DNA from: an uncultured Clostridia bacterium
Lineage (GTDB): Bacteria > Bacillota > Clostridia > Oscillospirales > Oscillospiraceae
Assembly (NCBI GenBank): GCA_937893605.1
Contig: CALBGG010000133.1
Span: forward strand, 1-21,172
Reading direction: 5' to 3'
Length of the DNA: 21,172 nucleotides
Shown piece after piece: positions 1 through 6,358 of this stretch. The translations under genes were made by a program, and so were the position numbers. A model generated the notes under the pieces. It was given only the letters and a program-made list of their open reading frames with translations, did no database searches and was not told the origin of the DNA. Within the stretch, counting starts at the first letter, position 1; each line of letters begins with the position of its first letter.

Positions 1-33
1 CCCTGTGCGAAAAAACTGCACAGGGGGCGTTTT
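1..33 (+). terminator. Intrinsic terminator of an upstream plus-strand gene
   Basis: An 8-bp perfect stem (CCCTGTGC at 1-8 with GCACAGGG at 17-24) is followed by GCG and a T-run at 30-35. The orientation fits the end of a plus-strand transcription unit lying before the window. It also sits just past the stop of the minus-strand gene at 34-189, so it may act on that transcript too, but the sequence needed to judge a minus-strand T-run is outside the window. Confidence 0.75.
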
Positions 34-189
34 TTATTTTCCGTCTTCTCCGTTTTCTATGAAAATCTGCTCTGCTTCTTCCTGCGCGCCTTGAAGCGAA
101 CGCAGCGCATCTTCGCTTCGCCCCTCTTTCAAAGCATTGACGGCATCCGTCACGCGGTTAAACATCATAAAATACAGCTTTTTATACAT
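34..189 (-). CDS. 51-aa acidic helical protein of unknown function
   Basis: The reading frame starts with ATG at 189-187 behind a strong GGAGGAG ribosome site (about 195-201) and ends with TAA at 36-34. The product begins MYKKLYFMMFNRVTDAV and ends IFIENGEDGK. It looks like two amphipathic helices, a basic/hydrophobic N-terminus and an acidic, Glu/Ala/Gln-rich C-terminal half; there is no signal peptide. Very short proteins of this look occur in Clostridia genomes and prophages, but I cannot name a family. It is transcribed divergently from the ribbon-helix-helix gene at 312, from a near-perfect promoter, with the 11-bp repeat array inside its 5' leader. It may therefore be controlled by that neighbour. 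No function is proposed. Confidence 0.72.
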   Translation of the reverse strand: MYKKLYFMMFNRVTDAVNALKEGRSEDALRSLQGAQEEAEQIFIENGEDGK

Positions 190-207
190 TGTTACTCCTC
201 CATTTAC

Positions 208-251
208 TGAGTCATTTATGAGTCATAATTGATTTATAAATGAGTCGAACT
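208..251. repeat. Four 11-bp direct repeats (putative operator array)
   Basis: Four head-to-tail 11-bp units begin at 208, 219, 230 and 241: TGAGTCATTTA, TGAGTCATAAT, TGATTTATAAA and TGAGTCGAACT. The core heptad TGAGTCA is exact in units 1 and 2, changed at one base in unit 4 and at two bases in unit 3. An 11-bp period puts every unit on about the same face of the helix. The array lies between two divergent small genes, just downstream of the minus promoter start and directly upstream of the weak plus -35. Ribbon-helix-helix repressors are known to bind arrays of short heptads, so this is a plausible operator for the adjacent gene product (inference). Confidence 0.8.
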
Positions 252-280
252 TACACATAATAATAGAATGCAGATATAAT
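251..280 (+). promoter_or_regulatory. Candidate promoter for the ribbon-helix-helix gene
   Basis: A perfect -10 TATAAT (275-280) has only a poor -35 (TTACAC, 251-256, 18-bp spacer). It overlaps the stronger divergent promoter, so the two polymerases would exclude one another. The weak -35 directly abutting the 11-bp repeats is compatible with activation by a bound regulator, which is speculative. Confidence 0.5.
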
Positions 281-288
281 TTTGTCAA
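260..288 (-). promoter_or_regulatory. Sigma-A promoter for the 51-aa protein gene
   Basis: On the minus strand, TTGACA (288-283) is separated by exactly 17 bp from TATTAT (265-260). The predicted start near 253 places the whole 11-bp repeat array at about +3 to +46 of the transcript, a position suited to repression by a bound protein. Confidence 0.8.
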
Positions 289-311
289 CTACATAAACGG
301 AGGATTTTCCA

Positions 312-482
312 ATGCCGCTTGACGAAAAAGCTCGTTATACAATGAGAATAGATCGTGATCTGCTCGAGAAATTCGGCTATATCGCCGAGTATGAGGGCAG
401 AACGAAAAATCGTGAGCTTGAGCAGATGATAAAGCGCCGCGTTGCGGCATTTGAAAAAGAGTTCGGCGAGATCGAGCTTTGA
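312..482 (+). CDS. 56-aa ribbon-helix-helix (Arc/CopG-type) DNA-binding protein
   Basis: ATG at 312 follows GGAGG (299-303) at 8 nt, and TGA ends at 482. The short pattern YTMRID (residues 9-14) fits the N-terminal beta-strand of ribbon-helix-helix regulators. It is followed by a first helix (about 15-29), a turn at EGRTKNRE, and a second helix (about 33-50) ending in a basic/acidic tail. Alternating residues of the strand (T10, R12, D14) would be the base-reading face in this fold. Such proteins dimerise and bind tandem short operators, and the array at 208-251 is a natural candidate. No toxin-sized gene lies directly downstream on the same strand, since a terminator follows at 497, so a toxin-antitoxin operon is not supported. 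Fold call moderate; target inferred. Confidence 0.75.
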   Translation: MPLDEKARYTMRIDRDLLEKFGYIAEYEGRTKNRELEQMIKRRVAAFEKEFGEIEL

Positions 483-496
483 TAGAACAAAAACCT

Positions 497-531
497 GACC
501 CCCTATGTTTTCACATAGAGGGTCGTTTTTT
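497..531. terminator. Bidirectional terminator between convergent genes
   Basis: The stem GACCCCCTATG (497-507) pairs with CATAGAGGGTC (514-524) with one mismatch. T6 follows on the plus strand and GTTTTTGTT on the minus strand. It ends the ribbon-helix-helix gene and also the polysaccharide-deacetylase operon, whose stop codon (532-530) lies within the plus-strand T-run. Confidence 0.85.
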
Positions 532-2023
532 ACGTCAAGTCAAGCATTCGGCATATCATGACCGCCGCCTGAGCGCGGGTCGCGCCGCTGTCCGGCAGGA
601 GAAGGCCGCCGTCGCAGCCCTTTATTATCCCCAGCGCACACACTGTGTTTATCTCGTCTTTCATGCTCTCGGGCATCTTGCCCGCATCGGAGAAGCCGGA
701 CAGCACATCGTCAAGCCCCGTGAGATCCCTGCCGCTCAGGTTCAGATAGCGGGCTATCATGCAGCCGAGCTCGGCGCGGCTGACGTTTCTGTCCGGGCGG
801 ACGGTCCCGTCGCCATAGCCCTTGATCACACCGTTTTCATATGCCCACGAAAGCGCGGCGCGGCTCCAGTCTCCGACATCGGGAGCATCGGAAAACGGAA
901 GCTCTCCGCCGGTCTCCGGTTCTCCTGACACGCGGTAAAGCACGGTTGCGAGCATCGCGCGCGTGAGGCTCGAATCCGGCGAAAATTCGTTTTTCGCGAC
1001 GCCCTTGAATATACCGTCGGAAACGGCGCGGTCCACGTCGTTATAGAACCAGTCGCCGGGCATAACATCGGCAAACAGATTGCCTCGTGCAGAGTATGTA
1101 AGGCGCGTTTCCGCTGAACGCAGACCGTTCCATTTGGTGACCGTCAGTGCACGGATAACCGTGCCGGCAGGAACGGAAAAAGCCCCGGTGTATTTTGTCG
1201 AATTCTTCGGCGTCGGCATGCTTCCGTCAAGCGTATAGTAAACGCTGCCGCGGCTGTCGCCCGAAATGCTTATAAGTCCGTTATCTGTGCTTATGACAGG
1301 CTGCGCGAGCGACGGCGCAGTGCCGCTTTTGCCGGGATAGGCATTGAAATATATTTTGCCGTTTTCAAGGCTCACACCGCGGCGCATGAACATTTCGCTC
1401 AGGGTAACGAACTTATAGCCTTGCGCCTGAAGCGTGTCTATTGCGCGCAGCGCGGCAGTGACTGAGCTTGCGTGCGTGTCATGCAGGAGGGCAATCGAGC
1501 CGTCCCTCGCCTGCTTTATGAACTTACGATAGACAGAGTTCGCATTATTCGTTTTCCAGTCGTATGTGTCCATCGACCAGAAAAAGCAGGGCGTGTTCGA
1601 TGCCTTGAGGGTGCGCTGATTATAGTCGCCGTATGGCGGACGGAGCATATAGTCGAAATCCTGTCCGATGGCTCTGTCAAGGATCGCATCGGTCGTTTGC
1701 AGCTGCTGCTTTATCTGCGCGTCGGTCAATTTTGTCATCTGCGGATGATCGTAGGTATGGCTTGCTATCTCATGCCCGTCCTCCCATGCGCGCTTTACGA
1801 GTTCGGGACTGCGCTCGGCCATTTGGCCGACAAGGAAAAACGTGCAGTGCGCACCGCGCGCCCTGAGCCCGTCGAGGAGCCTTGCTGTATTCTGTGACGA
1901 AGGGCCGTCGTCAAAAGTGAGGGCAATGAGCTTGTCTCCGTCGGCTCGCGCCGGTATTGGCGCTATGCCGGCAAGCATCATGACAGCCAGAAAGACCGCC
2001 GCAAATTTTCTGAAAATTTTCAT
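530..2023 (-). CDS. Secreted SLH-anchored polysaccharide deacetylase (NodB family, CE4)
   Basis: The 497-aa product has a signal peptide (residues 1-28, ending PARADG). Its CE4 domain (about 30-215) carries all five NodB motifs: TFDDGP (36-41, base D38 and metal D39), SHTYDH (88-93, metal H89 and H93), RPPYG (128-132), MDTYDW (151-156) and LLHDTH (179-184, acid H181). A chitobiase-C-terminal-like module follows (about 243-310, YYTLDGS), then three SLH repeats (about 316-365, 377-430, 437-497). The family removes N-acetyl groups from peptidoglycan or chito-oligosaccharides at the cell surface, and the SLH repeats would hold it to secondary cell-wall polymer. It is the last gene of a tight operon, 3 bp after the DHHW gene. 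Peptidoglycan is the likely substrate; the exact sugar is not determined. Confidence 0.93.
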   Translation of the reverse strand: MKIFRKFAAVFLAVMMLAGIAPIPARADGDKLIALTFDDGPSSQNTARLLDGLRARGAHCTFFLVGQMAERSPELVKRAWEDGHEIASHTYDHPQMTKLTDAQIKQQLQTTDAILDRAIGQDFDYMLRPPYGDYNQRTLKASNTPCFFWSMDTYDWKTNNANSVYRKFIKQARDGSIALLHDTHASSVTAALRAIDTLQAQGYKFVTLSEMFMRRGVSLENGKIYFNAYPGKSGTAPSLAQPVISTDNGLISISGDSRGSVYYTLDGSMPTPKNSTKYTGAFSVPAGTVIRALTVTKWNGLRSAETRLTYSARGNLFADVMPGDWFYNDVDRAVSDGIFKGVAKNEFSPDSSLTRAMLATVLYRVSGEPETGGELPFSDAPDVGDWSRAALSWAYENGVIKGYGDGTVRPDRNVSRAELGCMIARYLNLSGRDLTGLDDVLSGFSDAGKMPESMKDEINTVCALGIIKGCDGGLLLPDSGATRAQAAVMICRMLDLT

Positions 2024-2026
2024 GTT

Positions 2027-3136
2027 TTAAAATCCTAACTTAACCATATTCTTGTCATTTGCAAAGCTGCTCATTTCGCACACGAAGAGGATATCCGAGA
2101 CGTTTTTCTCCGCGATCAGCTGCTGCGCCGAGCCCATGTAATAGCGCAGATCAAGCATGATGATGTTCTCATAATCTGCCGTGAGGAATGGCACAAGGCT
2201 GTTTGCAAACGAATCTTTTATTACAAGCAGCGTTTTGCCGTTATTGCAGCCGCCCGTTATCGTCGTCTCGCCGTAGTTGCCGCCGAAGAAGACCTTATAT
2301 TTATCCTTTTCGCCGGAAGCGGACATATCGTAAAACGGTATATCCTTTCCGTCGGCCGTGACGGTGACGGTGTCCGCGACACGCGAGATGTAAACCTTGT
2401 CGGGCTTTGCCGCGGCATCGAGAGTCTTGGAGTAGGTCGTTCCGAGGAAGTCATCGGCGAAAAGCTCGGGGGAAGCGTCATACTTCCCGTCCGGCAGGAG
2501 CGTTTTATACGCCGTTTGCGCCCCGTACCACGTCCAGTGGTGGTCGGTGCGGTAATACACCTGCTGCGAGGCCTTGGCTTCGGTCAGCGCCGCGTACAGG
2601 TCGGGGAAGCTCGCATCCGGGAGAGCAGCCTTTACCGTCTCGTAAAGCTTCTTCGCATCGTACATCTGCGCATACCTGGGGAGCTTATCGCTCATGACCG
2701 TGCCCGTCGCGGGAACGAGGAGCATCGTCGCGGTAACATCCTTATTTGCGTCAAGAAAGTCCGAAACGAGCATGAGGTTGCGGCGAAGGTTTTTTTCGTC
2801 TATTTTATCGGGCGTTATCTTTTCCATATAGTAGCCGTCCTCGCCGAGGTACGCGCCGCCTATGTCCTTAAAGCCGAGGAGCTTTTTTACGTCCGTTCCG
2901 AGCTCTGTCCACATATCGCGCGCGGGAAACTGATCGGAGATATAGTCGGTTATCTTATCCTGAAAGCTGCCGTCGAGAATGCTGCTCACCGTCAGCTTCG
3001 GCGCTGTTTGCAGCATGCGGTTCTCGTTATCGGAAAAGGTCTTGTCCTCGCCGGCGAAAACCAGCACCGAGGGCAGAATAATCACAGCCAGAAACAGCAA
3101 GATAAGCGCGATATGGAATTTTTTCATCACTCTCAC
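2027..3136 (-). CDS. DHHW-motif SGNH-like protein, partner of MBOAT (AlgX/AlgJ-like)
   Basis: The 369-aa product has an N-terminal signal anchor (about 8-28) and then the ENRML element usual in this family. Its diagnostic TDHHWT stretch is at 197-202 (D198, H199, H200, W201), and KDSFANS at 307-313 carries the presumed nucleophile S309. In AlgX/AlgJ-type acetyltransferases an Asp-His pair of this kind plus a downstream Ser form the SGNH-like active site, and the protein takes acetyl groups passed outward by an AlgI-type MBOAT. That MBOAT is the gene directly upstream (3-bp gap), so the two should act as a pair on an exported glycan. The acceptor polymer cannot be read from sequence. DltD-like alternatives are less likely because no dltA or dltC is nearby. 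Confidence 0.88.
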   Translation of the reverse strand: MRVMKKFHIALILLFLAVIILPSVLVFAGEDKTFSDNENRMLQTAPKLTVSSILDGSFQDKITDYISDQFPARDMWTELGTDVKKLLGFKDIGGAYLGEDGYYMEKITPDKIDEKNLRRNLMLVSDFLDANKDVTATMLLVPATGTVMSDKLPRYAQMYDAKKLYETVKAALPDASFPDLYAALTEAKASQQVYYRTDHHWTWYGAQTAYKTLLPDGKYDASPELFADDFLGTTYSKTLDAAAKPDKVYISRVADTVTVTADGKDIPFYDMSASGEKDKYKVFFGGNYGETTITGGCNNGKTLLVIKDSFANSLVPFLTADYENIIMLDLRYYMGSAQQLIAEKNVSDILFVCEMSSFANDKNMVKLGF

Positions 3137-3139
3137 CTC

Positions 3140-4540
3140 TTAAAATCTGAAATACAGGAAGGGATTGTAGCTGTCGCCGATGAGGAACACAAAGCTCAGC
3201 GTCAGAAGTGCCAGAGTAAGAACGCTCTTCACGGTGAAAGCAGCCTTTTCGTTCATTTTGCCAGTCATTGTTCCGAGCAGACGCTTTGGAAGCTCGGTGG
3301 AGGCAATGCAGCATATGACCATGAGCACCGCCTTTGTGAGAAGCGTATACACATCCATCCCGCCGAGTGCGCCGTTTGCTCCGAACATCGAGCCGAGGTA
3401 CGGCAAAAGTATGCTCACATCGTCGCTTGCGAATATGACCCAGCCGATGACGATGAGCAGCAGCGCATACACATGGCGGAAGAATTTCGGCAGCTTTGAA
3501 AGCGCCTTGAGCAGGAACAGCTTTTCGACAAACAGGATCACAAAATAGTACAGACCCCACATGACGAAGTTCCAGCCCGCGCCGTGCCAGAAGCCGGTTA
3601 GCGACCAGACTATCAGGAGGTTCAGCGCCTGACGGGCAAGGCCGCGGCGGTTGCCGCCGAGCGGGATATACAGATACTCCTTGAACCAGGTGCTCAGGGT
3701 AATGTGCCAGCGGCGCCAGAAGTCGGTTATCGAGACCGATTCATACGGATAGCGGAAGTTTTCGGGAAATTTGAAGCCGAACATCCGGCCGAGGCCGATG
3801 GCCATGTCGGAATAGCCGGAGAAGTCGAAGTATATCTGGAAGGTAAACGCCGCCGCGCCCGTCCACGCCATCAGGGCGGAAACGTCGCCGCCGAGGGCAT
3901 ATATATCCGTCCACACCGCGCCCATCTGGTTTGCAAGCAAGACCTTTTTGCCGAGGCCGACGACAAAGCGCATGATGCCCTCGGAAAAGTCCTCTGTAGT
4001 TACACTTCGCTCGGCCAGCTGATCCTGAACATCGGCGTAGCGGACGATGGGCCCGGCGATAAGCTGCGGGAACATGGTTATGTACATGCCGAAGTCGATG
4101 AGGTTTCGCTGAACGCGGACATCGTCGCGGTAAACGTCGATGGTGTAGCTCATCGCCTGGAAGGTATAGAACGAAATGCCTATGGGCAGTGCAATATTGA
4201 GAAGGTCAAAGCCCGCGCCGAATATTGAATTTATGTTCGTTATGATAAAGTCCGTATATTTAAACACGCTCAGAAGTCCGAGGTCGATGACGACCGAGAG
4301 GGTCAGCATGAGCTTCAGGCGCTTTTTATTCGCACGGTGCTTATCCATCAAAAGGCCGAAGGCGTAGTTTATCATGATAGAGAATATCATCAGTAAAACA
4401 TACTTCGGCTCGCCCCATGCGTAGAATATGAGGCTGACTATCAGCAGAAACAGATTTTTCCCTTTCTTCGGGCAGATATAGTACCCCAACAGAACAAGGG
4501 GCAGATAAACGCATAGAAATGTCGTACTGCTGAATACCAT
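3140..4540 (-). CDS. MBOAT family O-acyltransferase, AlgI/PatA-like
   Basis: The 466-aa polytopic membrane protein has many hydrophobic segments along its length. The MBOAT core includes FWRRWH (274-279) and the nearly invariant catalytic histidine in TGFWHG (H319). The YIPLGGNRRG segment (301-310) is characteristic of AlgI relatives. Members carry an acyl group, usually acetyl, from a cytoplasmic donor across the membrane for O-acetylation of alginate, peptidoglycan or other surface polymers. Length is normal for the family. It lies 13 bp after the DUF4358 lipoprotein gene and 3 bp before its DHHW partner, a common gene order in Clostridia. It is assigned to surface-polymer O-acetylation with good confidence; substrate unknown. 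Confidence 0.92.
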   Translation of the reverse strand: MVFSSTTFLCVYLPLVLLGYYICPKKGKNLFLLIVSLIFYAWGEPKYVLLMIFSIMINYAFGLLMDKHRANKKRLKLMLTLSVVIDLGLLSVFKYTDFIITNINSIFGAGFDLLNIALPIGISFYTFQAMSYTIDVYRDDVRVQRNLIDFGMYITMFPQLIAGPIVRYADVQDQLAERSVTTEDFSEGIMRFVVGLGKKVLLANQMGAVWTDIYALGGDVSALMAWTGAAAFTFQIYFDFSGYSDMAIGLGRMFGFKFPENFRYPYESVSITDFWRRWHITLSTWFKEYLYIPLGGNRRGLARQALNLLIVWSLTGFWHGAGWNFVMWGLYYFVILFVEKLFLLKALSKLPKFFRHVYALLLIVIGWVIFASDDVSILLPYLGSMFGANGALGGMDVYTLLTKAVLMVICCIASTELPKRLLGTMTGKMNEKAAFTVKSVLTLALLTLSFVFLIGDSYNPFLYFRF

Positions 4541-4553
4541 TTAAGCTTCTCCG

Positions 4554-5033
4554 TTACTTTGTAAATTCTTTAAACGCCGTCTCCACGTTCTGCGGTGAAT
4601 CGCACATGATGAGCAGGACGCAGTCGCCTATGGTCTCGACCCTGGCGCTTGACGCGCGGTCGACCTGCTCGGGCTCGTAGGTCTTGTACATCCGGACGCG
4701 CGTCTGAACATGCTCGTTGAGGCTTTCCTCCATCGCGGCAGCGTCGGACTTATCCTTCAGCTGCACGACGGCTATCTCATATGCCGTGCCGTCGGCCGCA
4801 TAAGCGAGGAAAAAGCCGCGAATTTTATTATACTCCATATCGGACAGATATGAAAAGGCCTTTTCGGCATTTTCATCCCAGCTGCCCGAAATTTTCATCT
4901 CGGGCAGGCTCTTGTCGGCATCCGTCATGCTTTTTTGCAGCTCATACATGTCGATGCTTTGAGTATTACTGCCGCAGGCGCACAGGGAAAGCGCCATTGC
5001 GAGCGCGCAGATTGCGCAGATTATTCTTTTCAT
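4554..5033 (-). CDS. DUF4358-like lipoprotein
   Basis: The 159-aa protein has a type II signal peptide with lipobox LCAC (residues 17-20, lipidated Cys20), followed by a compact alpha/beta domain (about 28-159) resembling DUF4358. That family is repeatedly found next to MBOAT/DHHW acyltransferase genes in Clostridia. No catalytic motif is visible. The start codon overlaps the stop of the preceding gene in a TGATG arrangement (1-nt overlap), so translation is probably coupled. A role as an extracytoplasmic accessory or assembly factor of the acyltransferase complex is inferred from context only. Confidence 0.8.
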   Translation of the reverse strand: MKRIICAICALAMALSLCACGSNTQSIDMYELQKSMTDADKSLPEMKISGSWDENAEKAFSYLSDMEYNKIRGFFLAYAADGTAYEIAVVQLKDKSDAAAMEESLNEHVQTRVRMYKTYEPEQVDRASSARVETIGDCVLLIMCDSPQNVETAFKEFTK

Positions 5034-6160
5034 CAGTTTATCACCGTCTTTTCGCTCGCGCCGCCGATAACTGCGGTATCGTAACAGGCTCCGTCGCCGC
5101 GGCCGGCATCGCCGAAGGCCTTGCTCACCGCATCGTCTATCTTCTGCTGAGTCTCGGCATCGATATCGGCATTGTCATCGGGCTCTACTATATCGTCATT
5201 TGCATAGCTCAGGTACACGCAGAAGATGTTTTCATCCTCCGCCTCGAGCCAGCTCCAGCTCACGCCGGTGCACTTGTCGCTGTTGAACAATGCCGCGTTC
5301 TGGATTTGATTCATGATGGTTTCAAGTATCGAATATGTGCTGTCGCTTATCTCCTTGCCGAGATCGAAGCTTGCAACGCCGCTCTTTGCGTCGATAGCCG
5401 CGCGCAGCTGCTCGGGAATGGAGTAGATATCCTTGCACTCGACCTTCTGCATGTAGGCATAGTTATACTTATAGCCATCGGCAGCTGGGAAGAAATCGGT
5501 GTTCCACTCCTGCATGTTCATCATCGCGTCATCGTTGAGGTTAAAGTGCGAGAAATTGCCGTCGGGCGCGTCGGAATAAACATCGGTGTGGTACCACTGC
5601 CCGTCGAGCATGACAAGATTCCAGGTGTGCGAGAGGTATGAGTCATGCACGACCATGCACTCGATGTCCATCATCTGCATTAAGAGCCTGAACGTCGTTG
5701 CATAGCCGACGCAGACGGCCTTGTGGTATTTAAGCGCGCCGTGGGGATTATCGGCCTGGCTTCCCGCATCGGGGATGACCTCCAGCGAGCCGTCATCAAA
5801 GCCTATGTTCGCGCACATCCAATTGTAAACCGCAAGCTCCTTTTCATAGTCGCTCATGCCGTCTGTTATGATCTCGTCGAGCACGCTCTTTGCCATGTCG
5901 AGCGTCTCCTTATCAGCATCCGAGAGCTTGGAGCTGTCACCCGACTTATACGCGTCGGATATCTGCGTCGTCGCCTTTATGATATAGTCGCCGCCGATGC
6001 GAACGTCGTTTTCCTGCGCGACATCCTCGGTATCGTCAGCACCTGCCGCGTCCTCGAGCGCCTTGACCTTCAGCATCGTGAACACGTTCAGCGCCAGCAG
6101 AAGCACAAGCATCACCGGCGTTACAACATACATTATTCTTATAAGCTTTCTCTTTTTCAT
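5033..6160 (-). CDS. Membrane-anchored transglutaminase-like protein
   Basis: The 375-aa product has an N-terminal membrane anchor (about 9-30), an Asp/Glu-rich linker, and a transglutaminase-like papain-fold domain (about 100-200). All three catalytic positions are present: C150 in AVCVGYA, H178 in SHTWN and D193 in HTDVYSD. In bacteria these domains can be proteases, amidases or cross-linking enzymes outside the membrane. The C-terminal 170 residues show no recognised domain. It is the first gene of the five-gene surface operon, behind a consensus promoter and a GAGAGGAG ribosome site. A part in cell-wall or surface-protein processing is likely; the exact reaction is open. Confidence 0.88.
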   Translation of the reverse strand: MKKRKLIRIMYVVTPVMLVLLLALNVFTMLKVKALEDAAGADDTEDVAQENDVRIGGDYIIKATTQISDAYKSGDSSKLSDADKETLDMAKSVLDEIITDGMSDYEKELAVYNWMCANIGFDDGSLEVIPDAGSQADNPHGALKYHKAVCVGYATTFRLLMQMMDIECMVVHDSYLSHTWNLVMLDGQWYHTDVYSDAPDGNFSHFNLNDDAMMNMQEWNTDFFPAADGYKYNYAYMQKVECKDIYSIPEQLRAAIDAKSGVASFDLGKEISDSTYSILETIMNQIQNAALFNSDKCTGVSWSWLEAEDENIFCVYLSYANDDIVEPDDNADIDAETQQKIDDAVSKAFGDAGRGDGACYDTAVIGGASEKTVIN

Positions 6161-6215
6161 GAAAACAGCTCCTCTCGGATATTAATACGTTTCTGAGCAA
6201 AAAAGTTCCGCTCCA

Positions 6216-6284
6216 AACTGTGTGGTTTGAGTTAGCACAGTTAATATACTCTGACACACGTTCAGTGTCAATATCGAAACTGTG
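6216..6284. promoter_or_regulatory. Interrupted dyad covering the operon promoter (putative operator)
   Basis: Two nested pairs of inverted arms surround the promoter centre: TGACAC (6252-6257) with GTGTCA (6265-6270), and CACAGTT (6236-6242) with AACTGTG (6278-6284). A third motif copy, AACTGTG at 6216-6222, forms another inverted pair with 6236-6242 over the start site. The placement over -35, spacer, -10 and +1 suggests repressor binding. The regulator is not in the window as far as I can tell. Confidence 0.55.
6243..6271 (-). promoter_or_regulatory. Sigma-A promoter of the surface-modification operon
   Basis: On the minus strand TTGACA (6271-6266) is followed after exactly 17 bp by TATATT (6248-6243); transcription should start near 6236. 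The spacer carries the inverted repeat TGACAC-N7-GTGTCA (6252-6270). Confidence 0.85.
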
Positions 6285-6296
6285 AATTTTCCGTAC

Positions 6297-6325
6297 TTGC
6301 GCCGGAGAGAAAAAAATATTATACT
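6297..6325 (+). promoter_or_regulatory. Candidate promoter of the lipase-like gene
   Basis: TTGCGC (6297-6302), a 17-bp spacer, then TATACT (6320-6325). The -10 is good and the -35 keeps only the TTG. It lies back-to-back with the minus-strand operon promoter. Confidence 0.5.
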
Positions 6326-6358
6326 GAAATAGCAAAAGCATTCACGAGGAGGTTTTTG

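Noticed and set aside
208..251. CRISPR array or plasmid replication origin
   Set aside because: The units are only 11 bp and contiguous with no spacers, and no replication initiator gene or CRISPR-associated gene is present.
312..482. Antitoxin of a toxin-antitoxin pair
   Set aside because: No toxin-like gene is adjacent on the same strand; a terminator follows at once, and the divergent 51-aa protein resembles no toxin I know.
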